This document shows, piece by piece, positions 16,614 through 26,360 of a DNA stretch of 36,780 nucleotides. The translations under genes were made by a program, and so were the position numbers. Source of the DNA: Actinomycetota bacterium (GTDB lineage: Bacteria; Actinomycetota; Actinomycetes; Nanopelagicales; Nanopelagicaceae); assembly GCA_947450175.1 (NCBI GenBank), contig CANFUR010000003.1:1-36780 (forward strand), read 5' to 3'. How positions within the stretch are numbered: position 1 is the stretch's first letter; every line of letters begins with the position of its first letter. Under the pieces are notes generated by a model. The model did not search any database, had not been told where the DNA came from, and worked only from the letters and a program-made list of their open reading frames with translations.

Positions 16614-18185
16614 ATGAGCCGTGATCTGCATACAACTGCCGGAAAAATTCAGGATCTTCAAGCGCGAATTGAGGAAGCCGTGCACGCTGGCTCTGCTCGC
16701 GCCGTTGAGAAGCAGCATGCCAAGGGTAAAAATACCGCCCGCGAGCGAATAGAAATGTTGGTTGACCCAGATTCATTTACAGAAATTGATGAGTTTGCGC
16801 GCCACCGTTCAACACAATTTGGAATGGAAAATAATCGTCCTTATGGTGATGGTGTTGTGATTGGTACAGCCACAGTCGATGGGCGACCAATAGCTTTGTA
16901 TTCACAGGACTTCACAATCATGGGTGGCTCTTTGGGTGAGGTTCATGCAGAAAAAATTGTAAAGATTGCGGAGTTTGCGTTAAAGAGCGGAATTCCACTT
17001 ATTGGAATCAATGACTCTGGTGGGGCGCGTATTCAAGAAGGTGTTGCATCTCTTGCTGGTTACGGAAAAATCTTCCGACTTAACACTCGATCATCTGGGG
17101 TGATTCCTCAAATCTCTTTGATTCTTGGGCCTTGTGCAGGTGGTTCGGCTTATTCACCAGCTCTTACTGACTTTACCGTGATGGTAAATGAAACTTCACA
17201 TATGTTTATTACTGGTCCAGATGTAATTAAAACTGTGACAGGCGAAGAAGTGGGAATGGAAGAACTCGGTGGAGCTCGTACTCACAATGTACGTACTGGT
17301 AATTCACATTATTTGGCAGAAAATGAAGCTGATGCTATCGATTATGTAAAAGCTCTACTTTCTTATTTGCCTTCAAATAACATGGATAGAGCGCCGCATC
17401 TTCCACCAACGGAGCTTTTAGAAAAGAAAGCTACGGATATTGCACTCGATACTTTGATTCCAGATAGCCCAAATCAGCCATACGACATGAAGGTTTTGAT
17501 TCAAGCCTTAGTTGATGAAAGTGAATTCCTAGAAGTCCATGCCCTCTATGCGCCAAATATAGTTGTTGGTTTTGCCCGTATCGAAGGTGAAACCATTGGA
17601 ATAATTGCAAATCAGCCTAATCAATTAGCTGGAACTCTTGATATTAACTCCAGCGAAAAAGCTGCTCGTTTCTTGCGCTTTTGCGATGCGTTCAATATCC
17701 CAATCCTCACTCTCGTTGATGTTCCAGGCTTCCTGCCGGGAACTGAACAAGAGTGGGATGGAATTATTCGTCGTGGAGCGAAATTGCTCTATGCCTATGC
17801 AGAAGCATCTGTGCCACTAGTAACACTTATTACACGGAAAGCTTATGGCGGTGCGTTCATCGTCATGGGGTCTAAATATCTTGGTAGCGATATTAACTTT
17901 GCGTGGCCAACTGCTGAAATCGCAGTAATGGGAGCACAGGGAGCAGTTAATATTTTGTATCGTAAGGAAATCGCTGATGCAAAAGATCCTGTAGGCAAAC
18001 GTGCTGAACTCGTTGACGACTACAACGCTTCTCTAGCTAATCCATATTTAGCGGCTGAGCGCGGCACTATCGATACAGTTATTGAACCAAATCAATCACG
18101 CGCATACATCACCAAAGCATTTAGAACTTTACGCACTAAGCGCGACACTTTGCCAGCTCGCAAACACGGAAATATTCCGCTCTAA
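16614..18185 (+). CDS. Acyl-CoA carboxylase carboxyltransferase (beta) subunit
   Basis: Start [115 protein letters not shown]. Confidence 0.95.
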   Translation: MSRDLHTTAGKIQDLQARIEEAVHAGSARAVEKQHAKGKNTARERIEMLVDPDSFTEIDEFARHRSTQFGMENNRPYGDGVVIGTATVDGRPIALYSQDFTIMGGSLGEVHAEKIVKIAEFALKSGIPLIGINDSGGARIQEGVASLAGYGKIFRLNTRSSGVIPQISLILGPCAGGSAYSPALTDFTVMVNETSHMFITGPDVIKTVTGEEVGMEELGGARTHNVRTGNSHYLAENEADAIDYVKALLSYLPSNNMDRAPHLPPTELLEKKATDIALDTLIPDSPNQPYDMKVLIQALVDESEFLEVHALYAPNIVVGFARIEGETIGIIANQPNQLAGTLDINSSEKAARFLRFCDAFNIPILTLVDVPGFLPGTEQEWDGIIRRGAKLLYAYAEASVPLVTLITRKAYGGAFIVMGSKYLGSDINFAWPTAEIAVMGAQGAVNILYRKEIADAKDPVGKRAELVDDYNASLANPYLAAERGTIDTVIEPNQSRAYITKAFRTLRTKRDTLPARKHGNIPL

Positions 18186-18367
18186 TGGAGTTTTCAATTA
18201 TTAAAGGGAATCCCACTCCTGAAGAATTAGCGGCAATTGAATTTGCTATGTCACAACACAATCGTCAAGAGTTAAAGCCAGTCATGCGCCGAAGTGTTTT
18301 TGGCTTACCGCAACTTCGTCAAGCACTGCCTCATCAAATTACTTTCGGCTCACGAAAGAACGCATAA
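18185..18367 (+). CDS. Acyl-CoA carboxylase epsilon subunit
   Basis: Short ORF with IIKGNPTPEELAAIEFAM signature, between the beta subunit and maf as in other actinobacteria. Confidence 0.88.
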   Translation: MEFSIIKGNPTPEELAAIEFAMSQHNRQELKPVMRRSVFGLPQLRQALPHQITFGSRKNA

Positions 18368-18370
18368 ATC

Positions 18371-18973
18371 ATGCCAAGAATTGTTTTAGCTTCTGCATCT
18401 ACGTCTAGGCGCCGCTTGCTTGAATCTGCGGGATTAAAGCCAACTATTATGGTCAGCCATGTTGATGAAGAAACTGAATTTTTTAACTCAATGACCCCTG
18501 CCGACATGGTCATTGCCCTTGCTATTACTAAGGCACACACAATTCGTGAACAAATCGATTTTCCAGCAATAATTATCGGGTGCGATTCTACTTTTGAGTT
18601 TGAAGGCTTATCACTGGGCAAACCAGCAACACCAGAAATCGCAATAGAGCGTGCATCACGCGTGCGGGGAAATTCTGGACTGCTGCATACTGGTCACTGC
18701 ATCATCGACACTTCAAAAGACAAAGAAATTTCCAGCATCGTCACAACCAAAGTTACATTTGACGATATGACTGACTCTGAAATTAAAGACTACGTAGCAA
18801 GTGGTGAACCACTGCATGTTGCTGGTGGTTTTACTCTCGATGGTTTTAGTTCGCCATTCATTCCTTCAATTGAAGGCGACTACACAAATGTCGTTGGAGT
18901 TTCGATGCCATTTTTGCGCAAAGCTTTTGATCAACTTGGATATTCATGGCCAGAGGTTAAGGTGATGCAATGA
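18371..18973 (+). CDS. maf: Maf family nucleoside triphosphate pyrophosphatase
   Basis: [63 protein letters not shown]. Confidence 0.93.
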   Translation: MPRIVLASASTSRRRLLESAGLKPTIMVSHVDEETEFFNSMTPADMVIALAITKAHTIREQIDFPAIIIGCDSTFEFEGLSLGKPATPEIAIERASRVRGNSGLLHTGHCIIDTSKDKEISSIVTTKVTFDDMTDSEIKDYVASGEPLHVAGGFTLDGFSSPFIPSIEGDYTNVVGVSMPFLRKAFDQLGYSWPEVKVMQ

Positions 18974-20688
18974 AACGCGTTCTGATTGCTAACCGAGGCG
19001 AAATCGCCGTCCGTGTCATTCGGGCCTGCAAAGATCATGGTTTGCAAAGTATTGCTGTTTATTCGGAAGAAGACCGCACTGCAATTCATGCACAAATGGC
19101 TGATGCTGCATATTCACTTCAGGGAACAACTGCAACACAAACCTATTTAAATATTGAAAAACTCATTGCAGTTGCAAAAGAATCAGGCGCTGACGCTGTT
19201 CATCCTGGATATGGATTTTTATCTGAAAATGCAAGTTTTGCTCAAGCTGTAATTGATGCTGGGTTGATTTGGATTGGGCCTCCACCGTCTGCCATTCGAG
19301 CACTAGGTGACAAAGTTTCTGCCAGAAAAATTGCGGCAAAAGCTGGAGCGCCACTTGTTGCAGGCACGCAGGATCCAGTTGCAGGTCATGAAGAAGTTCT
19401 AGCTTTTGCGAAAGAGCACGGTCTGCCTGTTGCGATTAAAGCTGCTCATGGTGGTGGTGGGCGTGGATTAAAAGTTGCTCGCACAATGGAAGAAATTCCA
19501 GAGTTGTTTGCCTCAGCCGTTCGTGAAGCAATCAGCGGATTTGGTCGCGGAGAATGTTTCGTTGAGCGCTATTTAGATAAACCACGTCACGTTGAAACCC
19601 AAGTTTTAGTTGATAAACATGGTCATGCAGTTGTTGTCAGTACGCGCGATTGTTCACTTCAGCGTCGTCATCAAAAACTAGTGGAAGAAGCTCCTGCTCC
19701 CTTCTTGACGCCAGCTCAAGAGCAAGAACTATATCGCTCAAGTAAAGCAATCATGAAAGAAGCTGGATATATTGGCGCCGGTACATGTGAATTCTTAGTT
19801 GGCATGGATGGAACTATTTCATTCTTAGAAGTTAATACTCGCTTACAAGTGGAACACCCAGTCAGTGAAGAAATTACAGGCATTGACTTGGTACGTGAAC
19901 AGTTCCGTATCGCTTTGGGAGAATCTCTCGGATTTAATGATCCGATAATACGAGGACATTCAATTGAATTTCGTATTAACGGTGAAGATCCTGGCCGCTC
20001 ATTTTTACCAGCACCAGGTCGAATCACGCAATGGACAATTCCAACTGGTCCTGGTGTACGTGTTGATGCGGGCTTTAAAAATGGTGACACAATCGGAGGA
20101 AACTTTGATTCCTTGCTTGCTAAATTAATTGTTACTGGCGCTACTCGCGAACAAGCTATTGAACGTGCCCGCCGAGCATTGGCAGAATTTACTATTGAAG
20201 GTCTAGCAACCGCGCTCCCATTCCACCGTGCAATAGTTGAAGATCGAGCATTCACACAAGATTTCTCAATCTATACAAGTTATATTGAGAATGAATTTAA
20301 CAATGAAATAGCGATGTACCAGGCAACTGCACTTCCTCTAGAAACTCACATGGCGCCAGAGCACCTGATCACTGAAGTAAATGGCAAACGCTTTGAAGTT
20401 CTAGTTCACGCGCCAAAACCAGTTGTTAAGCGCCACCGTGCAAAGCAATCAATGATCGGCGGTGCTGCCGGCGCATCTTTAACTAGTCCAATGCAGGGTA
20501 CCGTAGTAAAGGTCGCAGTTAATGAAGGTGACCGGGTTGAAGTTGGTGACTTAATTTTCGTCCTTGAAGCTATGAAAATGGAACAGCCATTAATGGCACA
20601 TAAAGCTGGTGTTATCTCTAATTTAAATGCTGTCATTGGTGCCACGGTTTCAAGTGGGACCGCACTTTGTGACATCATTGATGCATGA
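18970..20688 (+). CDS. Acyl-CoA carboxylase alpha subunit (biotin carboxylase + BCCP)
   Basis: [50 protein letters not shown]-terminal [15 protein letters not shown] biotinylation site. Confidence 0.97.
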   Translation: MKRVLIANRGEIAVRVIRACKDHGLQSIAVYSEEDRTAIHAQMADAAYSLQGTTATQTYLNIEKLIAVAKESGADAVHPGYGFLSENASFAQAVIDAGLIWIGPPPSAIRALGDKVSARKIAAKAGAPLVAGTQDPVAGHEEVLAFAKEHGLPVAIKAAHGGGGRGLKVARTMEEIPELFASAVREAISGFGRGECFVERYLDKPRHVETQVLVDKHGHAVVVSTRDCSLQRRHQKLVEEAPAPFLTPAQEQELYRSSKAIMKEAGYIGAGTCEFLVGMDGTISFLEVNTRLQVEHPVSEEITGIDLVREQFRIALGESLGFNDPIIRGHSIEFRINGEDPGRSFLPAPGRITQWTIPTGPGVRVDAGFKNGDTIGGNFDSLLAKLIVTGATREQAIERARRALAEFTIEGLATALPFHRAIVEDRAFTQDFSIYTSYIENEFNNEIAMYQATALPLETHMAPEHLITEVNGKRFEVLVHAPKPVVKRHRAKQSMIGGAAGASLTSPMQGTVVKVAVNEGDRVEVGDLIFVLEAMKMEQPLMAHKAGVISNLNAVIGATVSSGTALCDIIDA

Positions 20689-21515
20689 CAAATAGCGAAC
20701 TCCTATACACAGATCCTTTAGCGGCCGCTACTTCTGCGGCCAAAGAAATCGCAGAGCGCACAGGTGTTGCAGCCCATGATGTTGCACTTGTAATGGGATC
20801 AGGCTGGGTGAGCGCCGTTGATGCACTTGGTACTCCTGCATACGAATGCAACGCGCAAGATCTAACTGGTTTTCTTCCTCCCACTGTTGAGGGTCACTCA
20901 GGCAAAGTGCGCTCGTATGAAATTGATTCAAACGGTAAGAAATTGCGCGCACTCGTATTTCTTGGCCGCACGCATCTTTATGAAGGTAAAGGTGTTGAAC
21001 CAGTTGTGCATAGTGTGCGGGCGGCAGTAAAAGCTGGATGCAAAGTTGTTATTCTCACTAATGCCTGCGGTGGAATTAATAAAAGCTTTACAGTTGGTCA
21101 GCCTGTTTTAATTCGTGACCATATTTCTTTAACGGCAGTATCGCCTCTTTCAGGTGCAACATTTGTAGATTTGACAGATCTTTATAGCAAGCGCATCCGT
21201 GAAATTGTTAAGTCAGAAGACGCTTCACTTCAAGAAGGTGTTTATGTACATTGGCGCGGACCGACATATGAAACTCCTGCTGAGATTTTAATGATGCGCA
21301 CAATGGGCGCAGATTTAGTTGGTATGTCCACTGTTCCCGAAGCAATTGCGGCTCATGCACTTGGCGCTGAAGTTCTTGGTATCTCATTAGTTACTAATGC
21401 TGCAGCTGGTGTGACCGGTGAAAAACTTAATCATGAAGAAGTTATTGCCGCTGGAAAGGCCGCTGCAGATCGAATGGGCGCTCTTCTCAAAGGGGTAATT
21501 CCGAAGTTATTCTAG
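20685..21515 (+). CDS. Purine-nucleoside phosphorylase (trimeric class)
   Basis: [68 protein letters not shown]. Confidence 0.94.
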   Translation: MTNSELLYTDPLAAATSAAKEIAERTGVAAHDVALVMGSGWVSAVDALGTPAYECNAQDLTGFLPPTVEGHSGKVRSYEIDSNGKKLRALVFLGRTHLYEGKGVEPVVHSVRAAVKAGCKVVILTNACGGINKSFTVGQPVLIRDHISLTAVSPLSGATFVDLTDLYSKRIREIVKSEDASLQEGVYVHWRGPTYETPAEILMMRTMGADLVGMSTVPEAIAAHALGAEVLGISLVTNAAAGVTGEKLNHEEVIAAGKAAADRMGALLKGVIPKLF

Positions 21516-21519
21516 GAAC

Positions 21520-23130
21520 ATGGATCTCTTACAAGAAGTTAAGGCGTGGATTGCTGATGATCCAGATCCAAAAACTGCTGCCCAACTACAGCAGTGGCTT
21601 GATTCAAATAATGAAGTAGAACTAGCTACTTCATTTTCTGGGTTTCTACAGTTTGGAACCGCAGGCCTGCGTGGCCCAGTTCGCCCAGGACCTTCAGGAA
21701 TGAATCGCGCTGTTGTCGGCCGCGCAGCTGCGGGAATTGCCGCATATATGAAGGAGCGCAATTTAACTACAGTCGTTATAGGGCGTGATGCCCGACATGG
21801 GTCCGAGGATTTCACTTTTGAAACTGCAGAAATAATGAATGGCGCAGGGATGAAGGTTTACGTACTTCCACGCCCACTTCCAACACCAGTTCTAGCTTTT
21901 GCAACAAATTATTTAAAGTGTGATGTCGGCATCATGGTCACAGCGAGCCACAACCCGCCGCAAGATAATGGTTATAAAGTTTACTTAGGTGGAACTGTCG
22001 ATGGCATTCTCTACCGGGGCTCACAAATAGTTTCTCCTACTGATGAATCAATTGCAGCAAAGATTGATGCTATTGCCTCGCTTGCATCACAACCGCGCGG
22101 CAAAGAATGGACAACTTTAGATGAGGAAGTCGTTCATAAATATGTAAGTATCACTGCCGGGCTTGCACATCGCCCAGGAAATTTAAAGATTGTATACACA
22201 GCAATGCATGGTGTTGGAACCGAAACGTTACAGCATGTTTTTCATAAGGCTGGCTTTGCTCAACCCATCTTGGTTGATGCGCAAGCAAAACCTGACCCAG
22301 ATTTTCCAACCGTTGCATTCCCAAACCCTGAAGAACCCGGCGCTATAGATCTTGCGCTAGAAACTGCCCGTACTTTTGATGCCGATTTAGTTATAGCAAA
22401 TGACCCTGACGCAGATCGTTGCGCCGCTGCAGTTAAAGATCCTGTTACAGGATGGAGAATGTTGCGCGGTGATGAGCTAGGAGTTGTGTTAGGCGAATCA
22501 ATCGCGCGCAATATTTCTGAAGGAATCTTTGCTAATTCCATTGTTTCATCATCAATTTTGCGCAAAATTGCAGCGCACTACAACCTTGATTATAAGCAGA
22601 CGTTAACGGGCTTTAAGTGGCTAGCCAAGATAGATGGTTTAACTTTTGGATATGAAGAAGCTCTGGGTTACGCCGTAGATGCGATTACTGTAAATGATAA
22701 AGATGGAATCTCGGCGGCAATTAAATTGGCACAAATTGCCACTGATTTAGCAGCTGAGAATAAGACGATTTTAGATTTGCTTGATGAGGTGTGGGCGCGG
22801 CACGGTTTTCATGCCACTGAGCAAATATCAATTCGCTTGACACAGCTTTCACAAGTTAATGAAATCATGGGCAAATTACGGGCGTATCCACCGAAAGAGA
22901 TTGCCGGTCGCCTAGTTGAATCCATAGATGATTTAGCTACACCAACCGATGGATTACCACCAACCGATGGATTACGAATGTGGCTTAACGGTGGTATTCG
23001 AATTATTATTCGTCCAAGTGGCACTGAGGCAAAAATGAAGTGTTACATTGAGGTTATTGCAAAAGATTCATCTACTGCACAATTAGTTTTAGATCAATTA
23101 CGAGCCCCGTTGAAGGAATTGCTATCGTGA
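21520..23130 (+). CDS. Alpha-D-phosphohexomutase family (PGM2/phosphopentomutase-like)
   Basis: GTAGLRGPVRPGPSGMNRAVV; VTASHNPPQDNGYKVY; IANDPDADRCAAAV; GFKWLAKI; RPSGTEAKMKCYIEV. Confidence 0.93.
   Translation: MDLLQEVKAWIADDPDPKTAAQLQQWLDSNNEVELATSFSGFLQFGTAGLRGPVRPGPSGMNRAVVGRAAAGIAAYMKERNLTTVVIGRDARHGSEDFTFETAEIMNGAGMKVYVLPRPLPTPVLAFATNYLKCDVGIMVTASHNPPQDNGYKVYLGGTVDGILYRGSQIVSPTDESIAAKIDAIASLASQPRGKEWTTLDEEVVHKYVSITAGLAHRPGNLKIVYTAMHGVGTETLQHVFHKAGFAQPILVDAQAKPDPDFPTVAFPNPEEPGAIDLALETARTFDADLVIANDPDADRCAAAVKDPVTGWRMLRGDELGVVLGESIARNISEGIFANSIVSSSILRKIAAHYNLDYKQTLTGFKWLAKIDGLTFGYEEALGYAVDAITVNDKDGISAAIKLAQIATDLAAENKTILDLLDEVWARHGFHATEQISIRLTQLSQVNEIMGKLRAYPPKEIAGRLVESIDDLATPTDGLPPTDGLRMWLNGGIRIIIRPSGTEAKMKCYIEVIAKDSSTAQLVLDQLRAPLKELLS
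22940..22975 (+). repeat. Perfect 18-bp tandem duplication (2 x CACCAACCGATGGATTAC) inside the phosphomutase CDS
   Basis: caccaaccgatggattac|caccaaccgatggattac; in frame, giving ..TPTDGLPPTDGLR.. Confidence 0.95.
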
Positions 23131-24074
23131 GTTATTACGGTTTAGTCGATGGCACTGAAGCTTCCCTGAAAAAATACTTAGCTTCTTTTTCCGGTGTCGA
23201 TCAAGTTGGAGCCGATGCCCGTGCTGCAATACTGGCTACGCGCAGTATCAAAGCAGCATCAAAACGTTGGGCGATCGATACAGCGATTTCGATGGTGGAC
23301 TTAACAACGTTAGAAGGTGCAGATACACCTGGAAAAGTTCAAGCACTCTGTTCGAAAGCAGTTCGCCCGGATCCCACAGATTCAAGCGTTCCAAGTGTTG
23401 GTGCAGTCTGTGTTTATAACGACATGGTTGGCATTGCTAGAGCGCATCTAGATCAAATTGGCGGAGAACACGTTGGTGTTGCTGCAGTTTCTACGGCTTT
23501 CCCATCAGGGCGCGCATCAATGCCAGTAAAAATTCAAGATACTCAAGATGCCATTGATGCCGGTGCATCTGAAATTGATATGGTCATAGATCGAGGCGCT
23601 TTTCTTTCAGGACGATACATAGAAGTTTTTGATGAAATCGTAAAAATCCGCGAAGTATGTGGAAACAAAGCACATCTAAAAGTCATCTTTGAAACTGGAG
23701 AGCTTGTCACATATGACAATGTTCGAAAAGCTTCGTTTTTGGCAATGGCTGCAGGTGCGCACTTCATTAAAACTTCTACCGGCAAAGTTGCACCTGCTGC
23801 GACGGCTCCTGTTGTCCTTGTGATGCTTGAAGCAGTACGTGATTTTTATGCCATGACCAATGTACGAATTGGCGTTAAACCTGCGGGCGGTATAAGAAAT
23901 ACTAAGGATGCAATCAAACAGCTAGTCCTAGTAAATGAAACTGCCGGACCAGAGTGGCTAAAACCGTCTCTATTTCGAATTGGTGCAAGCGCCTTGCTTA
24001 ATGACCTATTAATGCAACGCATGAAAATGGATGATGGCTACTACGCTAGCCCTCAGTACGTAACGATTGATTGA
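23127..24074 (+). CDS. deoC: Deoxyribose-phosphate aldolase
   Basis: EIDMVIDRGAFLSGRYIEVFDEIVKIREVCG; LKVIFETGEL; FIKTSTGKVAPAATAPVVLVMLEAVRDF; VGVKPAGGIRN-like motif (IGVKPAGGIRN). Confidence 0.95.
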   Translation: MSYYGLVDGTEASLKKYLASFSGVDQVGADARAAILATRSIKAASKRWAIDTAISMVDLTTLEGADTPGKVQALCSKAVRPDPTDSSVPSVGAVCVYNDMVGIARAHLDQIGGEHVGVAAVSTAFPSGRASMPVKIQDTQDAIDAGASEIDMVIDRGAFLSGRYIEVFDEIVKIREVCGNKAHLKVIFETGELVTYDNVRKASFLAMAAGAHFIKTSTGKVAPAATAPVVLVMLEAVRDFYAMTNVRIGVKPAGGIRNTKDAIKQLVLVNETAGPEWLKPSLFRIGASALLNDLLMQRMKMDDGYYASPQYVTID

Positions 24075-25525
24075 TGGAGGAAAAATTGTCTTTTGAATAT
24101 GCGCCGGCTCCGGAGTCGCGCGCGATCGTTTCGATTAAGCCAAAATATGGCCACTTCATTGGTGGCAAATTTATATCAGGTAATAAGCACTTCCCCACTA
24201 TTAATCCAGCGACAGAAGAAGTACTTTCACGGATCGCACTCGGCGGAAAAGCTGATGTAGACGCGGCCGTTAAAGCTGCGCGTCAGGCATACACAACAAC
24301 ATGGTCAAAAATGAGCGGCAAAGAGCGCGGAAAATATCTTTTTCGCATTGCTCGCATCATGCAGGAGCGTTCACGTGAATTTGCCGTATTGGAAACTTTG
24401 GATAATGGAAAACCTATTCGTGAATCACGCGATGTCGATGTTCCACTAGCGGCGGCACATTTCTTTTATCATGCTGGCTGGGCCGACAAGCTTGAATATG
24501 CTGGCTTAGGTACGACGCCAAAACCACACGGGGTTGCCGGACAAATCATTCCTTGGAACTTTCCACTATTAATGTTGGCCTGGAAAGTAGCACCAGCTTT
24601 AGCTGCTGGAAATACAGTTGTCTTAAAGCCTGCAGAAACAACATCTCTAACTGCGCTCCTATTTGCAGAAGTCTGCCAGCAAGCCGAATTACCTGCAGGC
24701 GTTGTCAATATTGTTACTGGCGATGGTTCAACTGGCGCTCTCATTGTTAATCACCCTGGAATTGATAAAATCGCTTTTACTGGATCAACTGAAGTTGGAA
24801 AATTAATCGCCCGAGCAGTTGCTCCTACAAATAAAAGTGTGACTTTAGAATTAGGTGGTAAAGCCGCCAATATCATCTTTGAAGATGCAGCTATCGATGA
24901 AGCGGTAGAAGGTATAGTCAATGGAATATTCTTTAACCAAGGTCACGTCTGTTGTGCAGGTTCACGTCTGATATTGCAAGAGAGCGTTGCTGATGAAGTA
25001 CTCCAAAAGCTTAAATACCGAATGGCAACGATTCGTGTCGGTGATCCCATGGATAAAAATACTGATCTAGGTGCAATCAATAGCAAAGAACAACTTTTAA
25101 AGATTCGAGAACTAACTGCTGCTGGTGATTCAGAAGGAGCCGAGCGTTGGAGTGCACCTTGTGATTTGCCTGGCAAAGGTTTCTGGTTTGCACCAACTAT
25201 TTTTACTGGAGTAACACAAGCCCACCGCATCGCCCGTGAAGAAATCTTCGGTCCCGTGCTTTCGGTTCTAACTTTTAGAACTCCCCAAGAGGCTATTGAT
25301 AAAGCAAATAACACACCGTTTGGCTTATCTGCGGGCATTTGGAGCGAGAAAGGCTCAAAAGTTTTATGGGCAACACAGCAATTACGTGCCGGTGTCATCT
25401 GGGCAAATACATTTAATAAATTTGATCCTACGTCACCTTTCGGTGGCTACAAAGAATCTGGCTGGGGTCGCGAAGGCGGACGACATGGCTTATCTGCTTA
25501 TTTGAAGGGGGTCTCACATGAGTAA
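24071..25525 (+). CDS. Aldehyde dehydrogenase, catalytic ALDH16-like half
   Basis: FEYAPAPESRAIVS N-terminus; LELGGKAANIIF (Glu); NQGHVCCAGSRL (Cys); PFGGYKESGWGREGG. Confidence 0.93.
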   Translation: MMEEKLSFEYAPAPESRAIVSIKPKYGHFIGGKFISGNKHFPTINPATEEVLSRIALGGKADVDAAVKAARQAYTTTWSKMSGKERGKYLFRIARIMQERSREFAVLETLDNGKPIRESRDVDVPLAAAHFFYHAGWADKLEYAGLGTTPKPHGVAGQIIPWNFPLLMLAWKVAPALAAGNTVVLKPAETTSLTALLFAEVCQQAELPAGVVNIVTGDGSTGALIVNHPGIDKIAFTGSTEVGKLIARAVAPTNKSVTLELGGKAANIIFEDAAIDEAVEGIVNGIFFNQGHVCCAGSRLILQESVADEVLQKLKYRMATIRVGDPMDKNTDLGAINSKEQLLKIRELTAAGDSEGAERWSAPCDLPGKGFWFAPTIFTGVTQAHRIAREEIFGPVLSVLTFRTPQEAIDKANNTPFGLSAGIWSEKGSKVLWATQQLRAGVIWANTFNKFDPTSPFGGYKESGWGREGGRHGLSAYLKGVSHE

Positions 25526-26360
25526 TCGCATAGATGTCAAAAAGACGTACAAGCTTTTTATTAATGGAGCATTCCCACGGACAGAATCTGGCCGAACCTA
25601 TGAAGTAAAAAATGCTAAAGGTGCATTCATCGCACATCCTTGCTTAGCTTCTCGAAAAGATTTAAAGGATGCAGTCGTTGCAGCTCGAGCTGCCCAGGCG
25701 GGGTGGAATAAGGCCAGTGCTTACAACAAGGGGCAAATTCTTTATCGAATTGCAGAAATGTTAGAAGGACGCCGTGCGCAGTTTGTAGATGAAATTGTTA
25801 ACGTTACGGGAGTAACTAAAGCTAAGGCCGAGAAAGAAGTTACTGATTCAGTTGATCGGTTGGTCTGGTATGCGGGTTGGACTGACAAGATTTCATCACT
25901 TTCAGGTGCACTTAATCCAGTTGCAGGCCCATATTACAACTTCACGATTCCTGAAAGTATGGGAGTCATTGCAGCGATAGCTCCAGAGACACCTTCTCTA
26001 CTTGGCTTAATTGATGCCATTGCACCAATCATTGTCGGTGGTAACACTGTTATTGTCTTAGCAAGTACTAAGGCACCACTATCTGCCATGAGTTTCGCTG
26101 AGGTAATTGCAACGAGTGATGTACCTGCCGGAGTTATTAATATTTTAACTGGCAAGAAAGATGAAATTGCACCGTGGATGGCATCGCATATGGATATCGA
26201 TGGTTTTGATATTTCTGGGCTAAGTGCAAAGAAGCACGCAGAGCTAAAAACTGTTGCCACTGAAAATCTCAAGCGCGTCTACAGTTTTAATTCAGCTGAT
26301 CCGGCACGCATTCTGGCCTTCATGGAAAATAAGACTGTCTGGCATCCGATAGGGCTATAA
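25518..26360 (+). CDS. Truncated aldehyde dehydrogenase-like protein, non-catalytic ALDH16 C-terminal-like half
   Basis: ALDH N-terminal/NAD-domain homology (YKLFINGAFPRTESGRTYEV...; GNTVIVLASTKAPLSAMSFAEVIATSDVPAGVINILTG) but no ELGGK and no catalytic Cys block; ends ENLKRVYSFNSADPARILAFMENKTVWHPIGL. Confidence 0.85.
   Translation: MSNRIDVKKTYKLFINGAFPRTESGRTYEVKNAKGAFIAHPCLASRKDLKDAVVAARAAQAGWNKASAYNKGQILYRIAEMLEGRRAQFVDEIVNVTGVTKAKAEKEVTDSVDRLVWYAGWTDKISSLSGALNPVAGPYYNFTIPESMGVIAAIAPETPSLLGLIDAIAPIIVGGNTVIVLASTKAPLSAMSFAEVIATSDVPAGVINILTGKKDEIAPWMASHMDIDGFDISGLSAKKHAELKTVATENLKRVYSFNSADPARILAFMENKTVWHPIGL

Noticed and set aside
16596-16718. N-terminal extension of BirA called by the ORF track ([15 protein letters not shown]...)
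   Set aside because: Would overlap the start of the divergent carboxylase gene; BirA homology begins near the internal ATG at 16595, which also fits the promoter geometry.
19716-20255. 179-aa minus ORF opposite the acyl-CoA carboxylase alpha gene
   Set aside because: Lies entirely antisense to a strongly supported biotin carboxylase; composition (Ser/Pro/Arg/Ile-rich) is typical of a shadow ORF.
24943-25398. 151-aa minus ORF opposite the catalytic ALDH
   Set aside because: Antisense to the ALDH active-site region; shadow ORF.
25518-26360. Second ALDH as a decayed pseudogene
   Set aside because: Frame is clean, has a plausible SD and coupled start, and its ending resembles the ALDH16 C-terminal domain; a functional non-catalytic subunit is a better reading, pending comparison.
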